Source: Ficedula albicollis (taxonomy: Eukaryota > Chordata > Aves > Passeriformes > Muscicapidae). Taken from it: a DNA stretch of 64,000 nt. This document shows, one piece after another, positions 1 through 14,263 of this stretch. The stretch covers positions 33,910,289-33,974,288 of the forward strand of contig NC_021673.1 in NCBI RefSeq assembly GCF_000247815.1. The letters run 5' to 3'. Position numbers and translations under genes: made by a program. Under the pieces are notes generated by a model, which had not been told where the DNA came from, did not search any database, and was given only the letters and a program-made list of their open reading frames with translations. Every line of letters begins with the position of its first letter. The first letter of the stretch is position 1.

Positions 1-3000
1 TGCTGTGGCAATGTAATTCTGAACTCTGATAAGACTGACTGAATAATGACTGGATGAAGAAACCTCAATGCATTGGGTTGAAACTGCTGTCATTGTTAAG
101 ATGTCCATGGAGAGGACACTTGAGATACTTGAGAAGCTTTGTGAGGTGTTAACAGGCAGCGGTTCTTAGTTCTGCCCCTTCTGAAGAAGAGCCAAAGAGC
201 TCAGGGAGAAGGCCCTGCAGGAACTAATCTTAGAGGCAGCAGAAGCTCTTGGTGAGAAATGCATCAGCTGGCTCAGCTGACTCAACTGCACTGAGAGCAG
301 CTCTGGTCCTTACTTCCTATCATCTGGGAAGAACGAGAATACCTCACCAGCAAAGCTCCATGGAAAGTCTGGAGAGAGCTCACCTATCCACCTGCCAATC
401 CATATGTCTCTCCATCCCCTAGCTCATGGCTGAAGTATTTCTGTACTAGTCAATCTGGTTTATTATGGGAGGTAGAGGTTGCAAAGGCTCAGTCATTCAG
501 ATATGAAGTCCACCAGATGACACCAAGTATGTGAGACATCTGTGTAGAAATGGCAGTGAAGATGAAGGAAGATCTAGAAGAGGCTGGCACCTTCTGGAGA
601 GACAGCTGGACACCATGTAGGCTGCCTGCAGTGTCAAAAATGTCTTAGTTTAGGCAAGATTCCTACCTCTTATGACTCACAACTTTCCATGAAGTTCTGT
701 GTCATCAGGGAGAAATGCCACAATTTGCCAGTTCTCCCAACATGTATGGAACACAGTGTCCTCATCCATTTTTTGGGCCAAAAGCAGTCAATATGTTCTC
801 AGTGAAATGCAGCTTGTTTCACTCCATAATATACTGCAGAAAGACACAAGATGCCATGTTTTAATGGCCTATTAAAATGCACCTACTGTGCTTCAAAACA
901 GCTCCAGATTGGGAAACTTCAGCTGCCCAAAACTCTATTAATGATCAAGTAATACATACCTTATTGTGTGCTATTCCTAGAGCAATTTGGTTCAGTAATA
1001 TTTATCAATAAAAATCCATTTTAATGAAATCTATTTCAAGGAATTCATACTCTTATTTATGGAAAAAATGGATTGCTGAAAAAGGAGAGGGCTTCTAGTG
1101 CACTCTATAATGATATTTTGAAGCTGTCATTTTAATATAGTTCCCTGGAAATGTAAATGATAATCAGAAATAATATTTCCTGGGCTAAGATTTCTGTTAA
1201 ATAGAAATCAGACTCAAGTGTTTAGTTTAGATGATTGCGAATTTGCACTTGGTGATTATTAATACAGCACTAAAAAGGTAGGATTTTCTCAACATTCCTT
1301 TTCCCTTATGCAGAGGTAAAAAGGTCATGCCACTGAAGATAAATGTACAAAACCATATGCTCCCTTCTGCTTCTCTGAGTGGAAGAGAGAAGACAGCTGC
1401 ATATTGTGGCAACAGGGTGGATCCCCAGCAGGGACTGACAGCTCTGTGTTGGCTTTTGGTTCAAGACAGAAACACTCCTCTTAACCCTGGAAGGGCTAAT
1501 TTATGCCATGTTCCCTATGATGATTTGATATAACTTTCTTTCTAAAGTTGCTCTTACTCCTGAGACTGTTGAAGGGCACAGCAAAGGGCTGTGTTTGCTC
1601 TAAGTGGCAGAGGTCAGCCTTCACCATGGGGGAAAGAATGTGAACCTTGGATGGATTCAAACTTCTTAGAACTTTTTTCAACTTTTTTAAGAGCTGATGC
1701 CTGAATTTGGGGTTTGGCATTGTAAGCCTGATTTTGACATTGACTGCTTTGCATTTAATTAAATGCAATTAATTTCCAGTGTGAGGAATGAGCATATCAG
1801 CTGTCACACAACTTCAACCACTGGCTTTACCAGTATTAGTGTAAAAATGAACTCTTGTGAGCAATGGTGGTTTGAGAGTGGATGCATCTCTAGAATGGTT
1901 GGACCTGGCCTTGCTAAAAGTCACTTTTGTACTGCCTTTGAGCTGTGTCTTGCATTATTCAGACACAGATAAGAATCTAGATGAGATATAAATCCAGAAA
2001 CCTAAAACAACAATCAGACTGTGATTAGAAGAAATCACATTGCCTTGTGACCTGGCCAAATTCTGTGTACACCACCTTCAAAAATTCAGCCTAGTGCTGA
2101 ATACTTTCTTTACTTCTTCTTTTAATGAAACAGCTGTGCACTGTTGAATATCAATGGCATGTCCCCTTTCCTTCTCCCTTCCCCCCTCCAGATTCCAGTG
2201 CTGGACTAATAGACAAATAGACAGTATCACTGCAAACATGTATGAGAGCTTATAAAGTAATTTGGTCCCTAGCAGGTTGAAGTCCAATACACTACTAGGT
2301 TGCAGGCAGCTACCACTATTATTTACCTTTGTTCTGAGTAATCTTATGCTTGGGAAACTACTGCTGCCAACTTCCAATTTTGATCAAAGACTTATTTAAT
2401 TTTTGTTTGCTTTGGGTTTTTTTCTTTAACGAGTAGAAACCAGATAGGAAAGAAGTGCTATTAAAAAACGTGGCAGTCTGTTAACAGAAAAAAAAGTAGT
2501 ATTTTTACCCTTGTCTGACAGGACTATCTCAGCTGTGTATTCCAGGCCCTGCTGCTTCTAAATTTTGCTTTAAAAGAGTTCTGAACTTCACACCATTTGA
2601 TTTTTAGTAAAATATTAAAGAAGAATAGAAGAAGCCCTGTGATGTGTACACAGCTTTTGAAAGGCATAAAAATGCTCCAGAACACCTAGGAGGGGATCTT
2701 CTGAAATCTAAAGTTGAAACAAAAATAAGTACCCTGTATGTAATGTTGCTAAAAAATAGAAATCATAATTTACTATTTTTGTTAGTTTTATTCATGGAAG
2801 GGCGTAGGGGCCAACAAGAAGTAGAAATTTAACGGATTAGGCAATGTTCAGACACAGAATAGAGACAATTCTTCCTTTACAGATCTTAGGTGTCAACAGA
2901 TGAGTCTGAAAAACAAGAAGGGAAAAGGGTATACAGTTGATAAATACTGTAAAAAAAAGATAGTACTTTTATATATTACAGCTTCTATAAAATATTTATT

Positions 3001-5379
3001 TTGTACAGAGGATCATAAAAGATATTTTAATAATCCAGTGCAAAGTAAAACACTGCATAAATACAACATCTATTTGGTTTATAAATTATTCTCTATAAAT
3101 GACAGAAAAGTGGGAATGACAAGGACCAAACAGTCAAACATCAAGCAGCCCTTGTCCCTGCTCTCAGGGCAAAATGTATCTGTGGGTCTGAAGGTTTTCA
3201 AAGACCAGTGATGATGGAAATTCTGCTATATTTTCTGGGCAATGTGCAAAACCAATATCTTGCACAAGAGAGTTTAGCCAACAAACAGAAAATCAACCCT
3301 GGCAAGAGCCTTTGTCCTGTGAGAAACATAAAGTAACTGGCCTGTACCTCCCCTTTGGCAGGTGCTGCCCCATACTAGTCAGCTTGCTCTCAGTTGCCTC
3401 CTCTGCCAGAAATTTGTCTGAGGGAAGGGAAATGAGAGTTTTTTCTGCAGCTCCAACAGACATATTTGTGTTGTACAACTCCATACATCTGTATTCTAAC
3501 CATCCCCATTCACCAAAATAAATTGCACAAAGAGGTTCAGGAGGCCATATTTTCCCTTGGCTTTCCAAAAAGCACTCCACAGCAAAAGTGGTGTTTTGAC
3601 TGGACGTAAAACTCAGAACAAAAGGATACCATTAGTCTTACAAGCCAACTTTTCTCGAATGATAAGCAGTTTTGTGAAAGAAATTAACTGCAGAAAAAAA
3701 AAAATACAAATTTGGGGTCTGTTTAGACCATGCAGTATGAGTAATTAGTCTTTAAATGGAGATATTCTGTTACATGTGCTACAGCCAATTTTTTTTTTTA
3801 AGCCTGGTTTGTTCTTGTGGCCATAATTAGATTTCTTTCAAATACTTTTAGGACTTTTAGGATTGGCTCAATTCTTAAAATTACACATTTTAGTCTTACA
3901 AGCATTTGAAAATTAAAGAGGAAATGGAAGTTATGTAAGATCAATACTAGCAGAACAATCCTGAACTTCTCTTCCCATGGTATCATATTTGTCATAAGAA
4001 TTTGATCCATAAATATAGTTGTAAGTAAATTGAGTCCTTTCAAAAAAGAAAAATACCCAATCAGCAGTTATTTTCCTCTTTGTTCTCCTTTCCAATCCAT
4101 GTACCTTTTAAAACCACCTCATATTTTGTTCTTCAGTACTTGGTCTTTATTTCCTCATTCAGACAGCAAAGTATCTTCTGATGCTGCTGTCTTCTTTGCC
4201 AGACTGACCTGTGGGTTCTGTTAAACGAATTTGCTATGGCAGATAGCAAGGAACAGGCAGCACTGCTTCCTACTGACACTGTTTATCTTCTACTAGATTT
4301 TCACGGGAGACACAATTTTTTGCTGGCATCCCATTGAGCTGGAGGCATGAATGGCAATGTATTTTGTCTTGAGAAGATTTTCAGCCAAAGAGCTTGGGGA
4401 AGGAGCTGCCTTTTGTAGCCAGAGCTACAACAACAATTTAGGGAACAGGACCTTTCAGAAGAAGCTGCTAATTTAAAGTTCATTTCTCTGTTGTAAGGGA
4501 TGGATCTTTCTGTGCCCAGCTGACTATTAATTTGGCCTTGAAGCATGAGGATACAGAGTCTCTCTGGCAAGACTTTCTGTTAGGAGAACACTGTTAGGAA
4601 ATGAGCTGAGTCTACTCATGTAGGCTGCTGAGCTGAGGCTTTTCTGATATGGTTAGGTTCACAAATTATTTGATTCCCTGGAGTTTATTTGAAGTTTTTA
4701 ATTAAAATTCTCTCCACTGGTACTCTGATTTTATTGAATGTGACAAAAATTTCTTGGGACTTGATTTTTCTTTTAACTACAGTCCCCTTACAGCTATCAC
4801 ATAGTGTAAAATAATTTTAAAGTGTGTATAAATGACATCATTTTAGCAAAGTAAAGGAAACCTTTGGGAAAATGAAAATGTCTGGATTCTGTTTTTCTAG
4901 AATTTCATCTTTGTGTGCCTAGACTGAAGACAAGATGGTGAAATAGGAGAATTGCTACATTTTCTTTCAAGAAATTATTTTCAGATATGAGTATCTTGTC
5001 AAGACATCTCATAAGTATTATTTTCACAACCTTGTCATTCTTCTCTTTCACTTTGGGGGCCCCCTTCTCTGGGAAGGAGGCTGTGGAAAGTGAACAAACA
5101 AAGACATTTTCTGGTGGCCAAAAAAGACTCCAAGAATGCAAGCTTTCTTCCTAAAGCAGAGCAACCAAAAGTGCACAGTTGGTGAGGCCAGGAGGAGAGC
5201 AAACAATGGGGAGTATGGAACTACAGGCAGCTTGTTACTGCACAGCTGGACAGCTGTGGCTTGGATTCCGGTCCATGCTCCCAGTATAATTTAAGATTTG
5301 TCATTGTATTGAACAAACCATACATACCAGAGCTTTATTCACTGTAAAAACAGCTCCTGTGGACTCATTGAGCCACTGT
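1..5379. other. Non-coding, probable intergenic DNA upstream of PALS2
   Basis: AT-rich with only short open frames (103 codons or fewer) that lack domain-like composition or splice context. No RNA gene, repeat family or regulatory motif was recognised. Confidence 0.6.
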
Positions 5380-6970
5380 ATCATGGAGTAATTCAGATAG
5401 AAGGGAACCCAAGGGGTGTCTAGCTCAACCTGATGGTCCAAGAAAGCACAACTGTGACAGCACACCATGCTGCTCCAGGGTATATCCAGCTGAGTCTTTA
5501 AAACCTCCAAGGATGAAGAATGTATGACTTATTTTGGCAAACACTGCTACTGCTTCCTGTTATGAAACAGGTTTTTCTACAGGCTGAATTTCTCTTGGCT
5601 TCATTTATATCTATTTTTTTCTATCCTTCAGTCATGCACCACTGAGGAGCCTGCCTCCATCTCCCCAGTAACCTCCTTGCAGGCACTGCCAGACTAGTGC
5701 CATGTCCCACTCAAAGCAATCCCTTCTCCAGACTGAACAAGCCCGGTTCCCTCAGCTTCTCCTCACTGGCCAAGTGCTCCAGCCTCCAACCATCTTGGTG
5801 ACCCTCTGCTTGGTTCAGTTCATTCAATGTCTTTCCTGTAGTGGGGGTCCCAAACACCCCCAAGTGGGCACAGTATTTAAATCTGGTCTAGCAAAAGTAA
5901 TGGGGCAATAATATACTGGCTTTCCTCCTATTAATAAAGCCTTGGTTTCTGTTGATCTTTTTTTCTGCCAGAGGACACCCCTGGCTCATGTTCAGCTTGC
6001 TGTCTACCAACACCCCCTGGGCCTTTTCAGAACAGCTGCTGCCCAACCACGCAGACACATTTTCCTCCAGCCTGAATCAGTGCAAGGAGTTGGTCTACCT
6101 CTGATGCAGGACTCAGCATTTGTCCTTGCTGAATTTCATGAGGTTTGTGTTGGCCCATTCCTTCCGCATGCAAACATCTTCCTGGAGGGCAGCCCTCCCA
6201 GTCAGCAATTTATCTGTACTCCAACCTGCTCTCATGAGTAAATCCATTGAGCAACCACCACTGTGACAGTTCCTCCAGGTCATTGTTAATGATGTGAAAC
6301 AGGACATGTTCCAGAACAGACCCCTGTGGTGCTCCACTTGTTGTTCTTGCTACTGTCCTCATGGTCCACTAACCACTGCCCTCTTGGCCTGACCATCACC
6401 ATCCAATCCATCCAGTTGTCTGCTGATCCAGACTGAAACCCGTGAACTTGGGTAAAAGCACAAAAGTGTCAGAGTCAGTGTCAGAAATCTTAGCGTAGTC
6501 TATTAAGGTTTTTTCTGCCTTGTTTAGGTCATGACATCCACAAATTCAGCCATTTTACCATGGAAATTTTTCAGGCTGGTTAGACATGATTTACTCTGTT
6601 CTGAGAGGACTTGCTCCAGGACTTTCCCAGAGTCCTGGCCCTCCAACAGTTTCCCAAATCGTCCTGTTGGACTTTTCTGAAAATGGGTGCAAATCTGTCT
6701 TTTTTTTTCTGTTGTCAAGGACCTTCTCTGATCTCTATGACTTTACAAACATTGCAAAGAGCAGCCTTGTGAAGATAACAGTCAGCCCACTCAGCTCTTT
6801 CAGGTTCAAACCATTTGGGTTGCATGAGCTGAGCTCCTGCAAGCAATCCCTGTCGTGATTTTCATCTGCTGCTGGTACTTCTCTTTCTCCTTGCACAGAA
6901 GCCTTGGAAGAAGCCACAGGGAGACCTTGCTAGTGAAGAACGAAGGAAAAAAGGCATTGAGCACCTAAAA
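5380..6970 (-). mobile_element. Old CR1 LINE, long partial copy
   Basis: Reading + strand, the element begins with the complement of a CR1 3' end (GAGTAATTCAGATAGAAGGG, TCTAGCTCAACCTGATGG). It continues through segments recognised from memory of the CR1 consensus: ACTGAACAAGCCCGGTTCCCTC, AACACCCCCTGGGCC, GAATTTCATGAGGTT, ACCCCTGTGGTGCTCCACTTG and GATGAAGAACGAAGG-like text near the end. The order is collinear over about 1.6 kb, covering the 3' UTR and the distal reverse-transcriptase region on the minus strand. Many stops and indels show it is ancient and dead; open frames in it are residual. Confidence 0.85.
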
Positions 6971-8640
6971 CAGCTATGTCTGTCATCACAAAATCACCCC
7001 AGCTATTCAGTAACAGAACAATGTCATGGTTCAGCTCTATGGGTTATTTGTGCCTAACTGTATTCAGGAGGATACTGCAGACAGTAGATATACTGTCTGT
7101 ATACTTCAGTGAACTTGTTGCTGAGACTCAAGGAGGAAACAAAAAAATTATTTTTTATTCAATTTCATTCAGCTGAACTTTTTACAGCTCATGGCCACAT
7201 GTTCTAGTGTAAAGAAAGGGGTTGGATATTCTTTATATAAGAAAGATAAGCACTTCTGCACCTGTGAAGAAGTCTTGAAATTGTCTTTATGTAAGCTCCT
7301 CTTACACTTTTAGATTTTCTCATCATTTAGCCCAAATTTCAAGGTTGTGTTTTGGTGGATTTTTTCCTTGCTCTGAACAGTGTGTGGGCTGAGAGTTGAG
7401 AAGGCATATAGGTTGTGCATAGGGAAAAAGTAGAGGTCACCTGAAAATAATTAGCACTTCTGAAATAACTGTCTTTGTGTTTGAGGCACAGCTCATAAAT
7501 GAGACTTTTTTCATAATATGGGCTTCTAAAGAATGTTGTTTCTGCTGTCACGCTTCCTCCACCTCATAAGGAAAAAAACCCACCAACTCATAAAGAGTAT
7601 CACATTCACATAAAAAACACAAATTTTGCACAAAAAATAGCTAAATATTTTCAATTGCATCTAATATAATTTCTCTGATGCACACATTGATGGAAAATAA
7701 AATACAAGTATTCACACAGAACACCTACAACAATATGTTCAGGCAATTAAAGAAAATGAAGGGTACTTCCCAAACTAAATATTTTTAAAATATGTCATTT
7801 CAGCTCCTAGCTAAAAACTCATCATCATTTGGGACTACGTCTTTCTGCCTACACTGCTGCAAAGATGCAAATTCTGTAACATTACTGACCTAATGAGAGA
7901 GAAATGTGCATTTGCAATCTGCAACAGCTTAATCAATGTGATTTCTGTGTCCAGCTATTTTTGAATTGGGTGAGCAGTCACAGGTGGAAAAGTTTTTGAC
8001 AGATTTCAGACAGTAATGCACTTAGGTAATCACATTCCAGTGATTAAAAAAATAAAAAAACCAACAACCCCAAGAACTGTAATTCTAAAACTAAATTCTG
8101 AAACATCGGTGTAGAGGAGCAGAAGTGGCACAAGAAAATAATGCTCCTTTATCTGTTGGGGTCAAGTACAGCCTCTGTTCTCTGATAATGGCAAAAGCTT
8201 GTTGCTTTAGAAGGCTGTACCTCTGCTCCCCAATAATAACCTTGCTAATTGTATAGTGTTGTATACAGTGGAAAGATTTTTCCTGACCCTGCAGGGAACA
8301 AGTGCTGTGAAGCATGAGATTTGATTAGCCCTTATTATCTTAGCCTGCCCAGTTACCAATGTTGTAAGCTGCCATGAAATTATCCACCCCTTTTAAAAAT
8401 AAGGCCATACTATTTGTCTTCATTATCTCCTTCTACAGAGTTGAATTCCACATGCAAACAGACCTCAGTGATGAAAATAGCACAGGAATTACACATGTAG
8501 CCTTTTAACTCTGTAGGTACTGTTTTGTTTTATTCTTTCATACCACCTTACCATATAAATCAACATTCTCCTAAATATTTTGGGTTTGATCACCCACTCC
8601 TGAAAGGAAACTGGTTTTATCTTACTATCAATATTTGTAA

Positions 8641-8770
8641 TTATCAATGTGATCTTCTAATGAGTTACTCTGGAGCAACTCATAGCTTGGAAAATGGTGT
8701 AATTTATCAATGTGATCTTCTAATGAGTTACTCTGGAGCAACTCATAGCTTGGAAAATGGTGTAATTTAT
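8641..8770. repeat. 63-bp tandem duplication, two copies
   Basis: Copy 1 at 8641-8703 and copy 2 at 8704-8766 read TTATCAATGTGATCTTCTAA... through AAAATGGTGTAAT and appear identical. The unit is 21 codons long, so an open frame across it simply repeats a 21-residue stretch. No gene is implied. Confidence 0.95.
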
Positions 8771-8830
8771 TTGAAATTTTACTGTATTTGCTGGATTTTT
8801 TTTTCATGTTCTACGATGTCCTGCATACAG

Positions 8831-9104
8831 AAATGAAAAAAAAAACTACACACTAAAAATGAATAATAATAATAGTCATCATCATCGTCATTATCATCAT
8901 TAAAAATCCCCTAGCTCCTTTCTTTGGCACAAAAAACTTAGGAAAAAATATTTTGGATGGTATGTCCAAAAATGAAAAAAAAACTACACACTAAAAATGA
9001 ATAATAATAACAATCATCATCATCGTCATTATCATCATTAAAAATCCCCTAGCTCCTTTCTTTGGCACAAAAAACTTAGGAAAAAATATTTTGGATGGTA
9101 TGTC
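8831..9104. repeat. ~137-bp tandem duplication containing a TCA/TAA microsatellite
   Basis: Copy 1 at about 8831-8966 and copy 2 at about 8969-9104 both run from AAATGAAAAAAAA through GGATGGTATGTC, with offset 138. They differ by an A-run length change and by AATAGTCATC versus AACAATCATC. Each carries (ATA/ATC)-rich microsatellite sequence. Confidence 0.95.
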
Positions 9105-12100
9105 AATGGATCCATAAAGAAGTTCATCATAAGATCATCATAAGATCTCCAAATAATGATAAATACAGCAAAGAAACTGACATTTCATTGTCTTAATTTT
9201 TTCAGGTCATGAAGACAGCATATTTTCATAGTTATCAAATAAAGAAGTAATCTAAAGTTAGATCTATCTTAAAACTGATATAATAAATGATTATCCAAAT
9301 TGGACACTGGTTAACAAAAGTGTGTGGAACACTGGACTTGCTGAGTATGCCAGCAATCAGCTTAAAACCTCCCTTAAAAAAATATACCACCTCAAAGTCC
9401 TTCATTCAACACCAGTTTGCCACAACAAGTATGGAAAGGGGAACAAACTCAAAGAAGTTCCTCCTCTGTGGGTACAACTCTTCATTTTGTCATTAAAACA
9501 GCCATCAGAACAGTGATAGAAAATTCAGAATTCAGACCCAGAGTTCTGCAGAGAATAAGACAAATAAAATTTCAGCAAGTTAAACCAGCCAGCAGATAAT
9601 CTCTCCACTATTGTGGCAGCGCTGGTGGTAATTACAGGTTTTGTTTTCCATGTGTACATCCAGAACTATAACGGGACTGAAAACCACATCCTCCTTTCCA
9701 CATTCTGTACACTGGAATGTCTGCTCCTCTAACTCCTCTAACACCAGGATAGGAGGCCTAGGAAAACCAGAAGACTCTGGAGAAAGACCTCTATGCTGTT
9801 GCTTGTAGCATCAGCAGAGAACTGTCAGAATGTTAGCCACCCTGTTCTCTGCAGTTTTACAAAAAGGAGCAAAAAGCTTTATAGCAAAAGCGCTCAAATG
9901 AGATCTGTATCATCAAAGGCTGAGTTCAAAGCTCTGTGGAGTCATAAACTCCAGCTCTAGTGGATGTGAATCAATCAGCACAAAAGTATCAGGGCTGGGG
10001 CTGCCCTACCAGACAGCCCTTACGCTGCCTGAGTCCTTTGGCTAGACAGAGACTGAGATAATCCCTGGCATAAAGAAACTCGGGTTTGGCACTCTTCTAA
10101 CCTATGTCTGGCTGACCATGATCACTAGCCAGAAATTGCTGGGACATAAGTCAGCCCTGGCCAGGTCCTGTCTTCTCTGCCACAAACTGGGAACGGGGTG
10201 AGGCTTGGCTGAAGCGCAGTAATCGCCCATTTAATGGATAAAAGAGATTTATGGTCATTTTTGCACTGTGGGAATGGTTCAAAGCTCTCTGATTGTACAG
10301 CGCCAGCAGGGTCCTAAGGACCATCCTCGTATGGGGGATTTCTGCTATGAGCGGCATGCAAACGTAAGTAGCAAAAAGCCCAAAGGATATGATAATTTCT
10401 GACAGAGGGTAAACATCAATTTCTAAGTTCCTCTCTAAAACAATACATCTCTATTTCTTCCTTGACCCTAATGGATCAAATGGATTAAATAGTGGCAAAA
10501 AAATGATGTGAGAGCATTTGGGACACATTCCCTAGAGGGCTTTAATAGCAAAATAGCAGCTGTGGAGGCCAGAATGGAAGATGCTCAAAAGACTGTGGAG
10601 CAGTCAAAGTACTTCGTGTTTAGATATTTCTGTTGCAGCCAAAAATGGGCTCTTGTATTTCACAGGTTTGCATTCAAGCTTTGAGCTGAACTGCAGTAAG
10701 GAAGCTCTAAGTTTTGCAGTGAAGCAATTTTCTTTCATTGGCCACAAAGGTAAAGTCAGGATATCATGAAAGATGTCCGCACAAATTGCTACAACTCTTT
10801 CTCATTAATAGAATAATGTTCGGTTTTCACAAGTGCAGAAACTGTAAGAGAAGGAGTCAGCAAGACGTCGAGTTGTGAAATACAGGATGAGATGGCATTT
10901 ATGCATTTTGTGGCTCTGGTTCAATTAGAACATCACCAAAAAATAAATTACAGGCAAAGGAGAGAAAACAATCTAGAGTTATTTTTGGGGGAGTGAGGAT
11001 TTTTTATGCCTGTCAGTTTTTCCATGATAGCTGCAGGGGCTAAAACACCGAAAGGGTCATAATACGTCATTATGTTGCTTAGAATCCCTCATGCCATTTT
11101 AAGTTTCCTTTCAGTATAACAAGGAAAAGATAACTGCTTGTGAAGCAATTTACCAAAAATATGTTCAATTTCGACTTTTTTACTGAGAAATTGCAGGAGG
11201 GCTGTAAGCTCTTTGGACCTGGGGATGTATAATTCCACACGCCGATGAAGCTCTCAGCACAGGGTAGCTACTGCAATTTGAAGAGTAAGTAAAAAAAAAT
11301 TCCTAAAGGAATTTTACACGCAGTTTTCCTAAGATGAGGTGCACAGGATCTCATTTACTTGATGCAACTTTATTGGACGATTTGAGAGAGGTTTTTCACC
11401 TGCTGACTGCTGTTCCACAGTTTCTGTAATTATGTCCATCATAAATATCAGCTGCTTTTCTTTTTTTTAGATTGTTGGTGACACAGAAATCAGTTTAGTC
11501 GTTATCTGGAAGGAAAGCAGAATCTGAACCCATCAACATGAAAATGGGTAACTAGTGAGTTTTCTGTTAGAACTCTGCCCTCTCACAGCTCTGGCTTTAC
11601 CCTTCCCTCAATGGCTCCCAAAGAAAAAGCCAGTGGGAATTGCAGCCAGCTTGTTATGAAGGTTTGCCCTTATGTCACACTGGGCTACCAGGTATTCTTA
11701 AAACAGCGTAATTATGCAGATTGCAGTTAAAGTGTACGCTTGGATTCAAAAATTTCCAGGAAAGTCAGTGTGAGGAGGAAGAAGTGAATGAAAACAAGCC
11801 GAGGAATAACAGATTGTTTTGGATATGAGCATTTCGTTTCTGGAGCAAATTTTACCCTTAGGTGAAAACCAGAAAAAACCCACAGCTTTAGTTAGGGCGA
11901 ATTCTGCATGCAGGACTGACCGTGTGCAACCCAAATTTCCCCATGTCCACGAGCATCCAAAGGTGAGAGCAAAAAGGGGAAACAAAAAGCTAGAGCTGCT
12001 CTCTAATCATTGCGCAAAACGAACGAAATGTTTCAACAGTGACCAGAAGTGAGAAATCGCTTTCCCAGTGTTATTTCATTTAAGTGGTCTTGCAGGTTAC

Positions 12101-12314
12101 TTGCATCGGGGGACACTCCCCGCTTTCCCTTTCCCCTCTGAAATGTGGGGAAATGTGACTACTCTGCCGGCATTTGTCAAGCTCGGCGACCGAGCAGGCA
12201 TCGCCATGTGTCCCCTCCGGACTCGGGCCGGGCAGAGCCGGGACGCCGGCGGGAGCAGCGGCGGGGACGCGGCGGGAGGACGCGGACGGGCACGCGCAGC
12301 ACCCGCGGCGGCCC

Positions 12315-14263
<1,949 letters not shown>

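Larger units (their letters stand above)
6971..12179. other. Non-coding, probable intergenic DNA
   Basis: Apart from the two tandem duplications at 8.6-9.1 kb, only A/T-rich low-complexity stretches and short random open frames are visible. CpG content rises only after about 12.1 kb. Confidence 0.6.

Noticed and set aside
1..700. Slightly GC-richer segment considered as an LTR or retroviral fragment
   Set aside because: No terminal repeats, primer-binding site or recognisable protein fragment could be found.
5702..6337. Several 69-99 codon open frames on both strands
   Set aside because: All fall inside the old CR1 element and follow its consensus text.
8525..8836. 103-codon open frame with an internal 21-residue repeat
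   Set aside because: The repeat is explained by the 63-bp DNA duplication; no family similarity.
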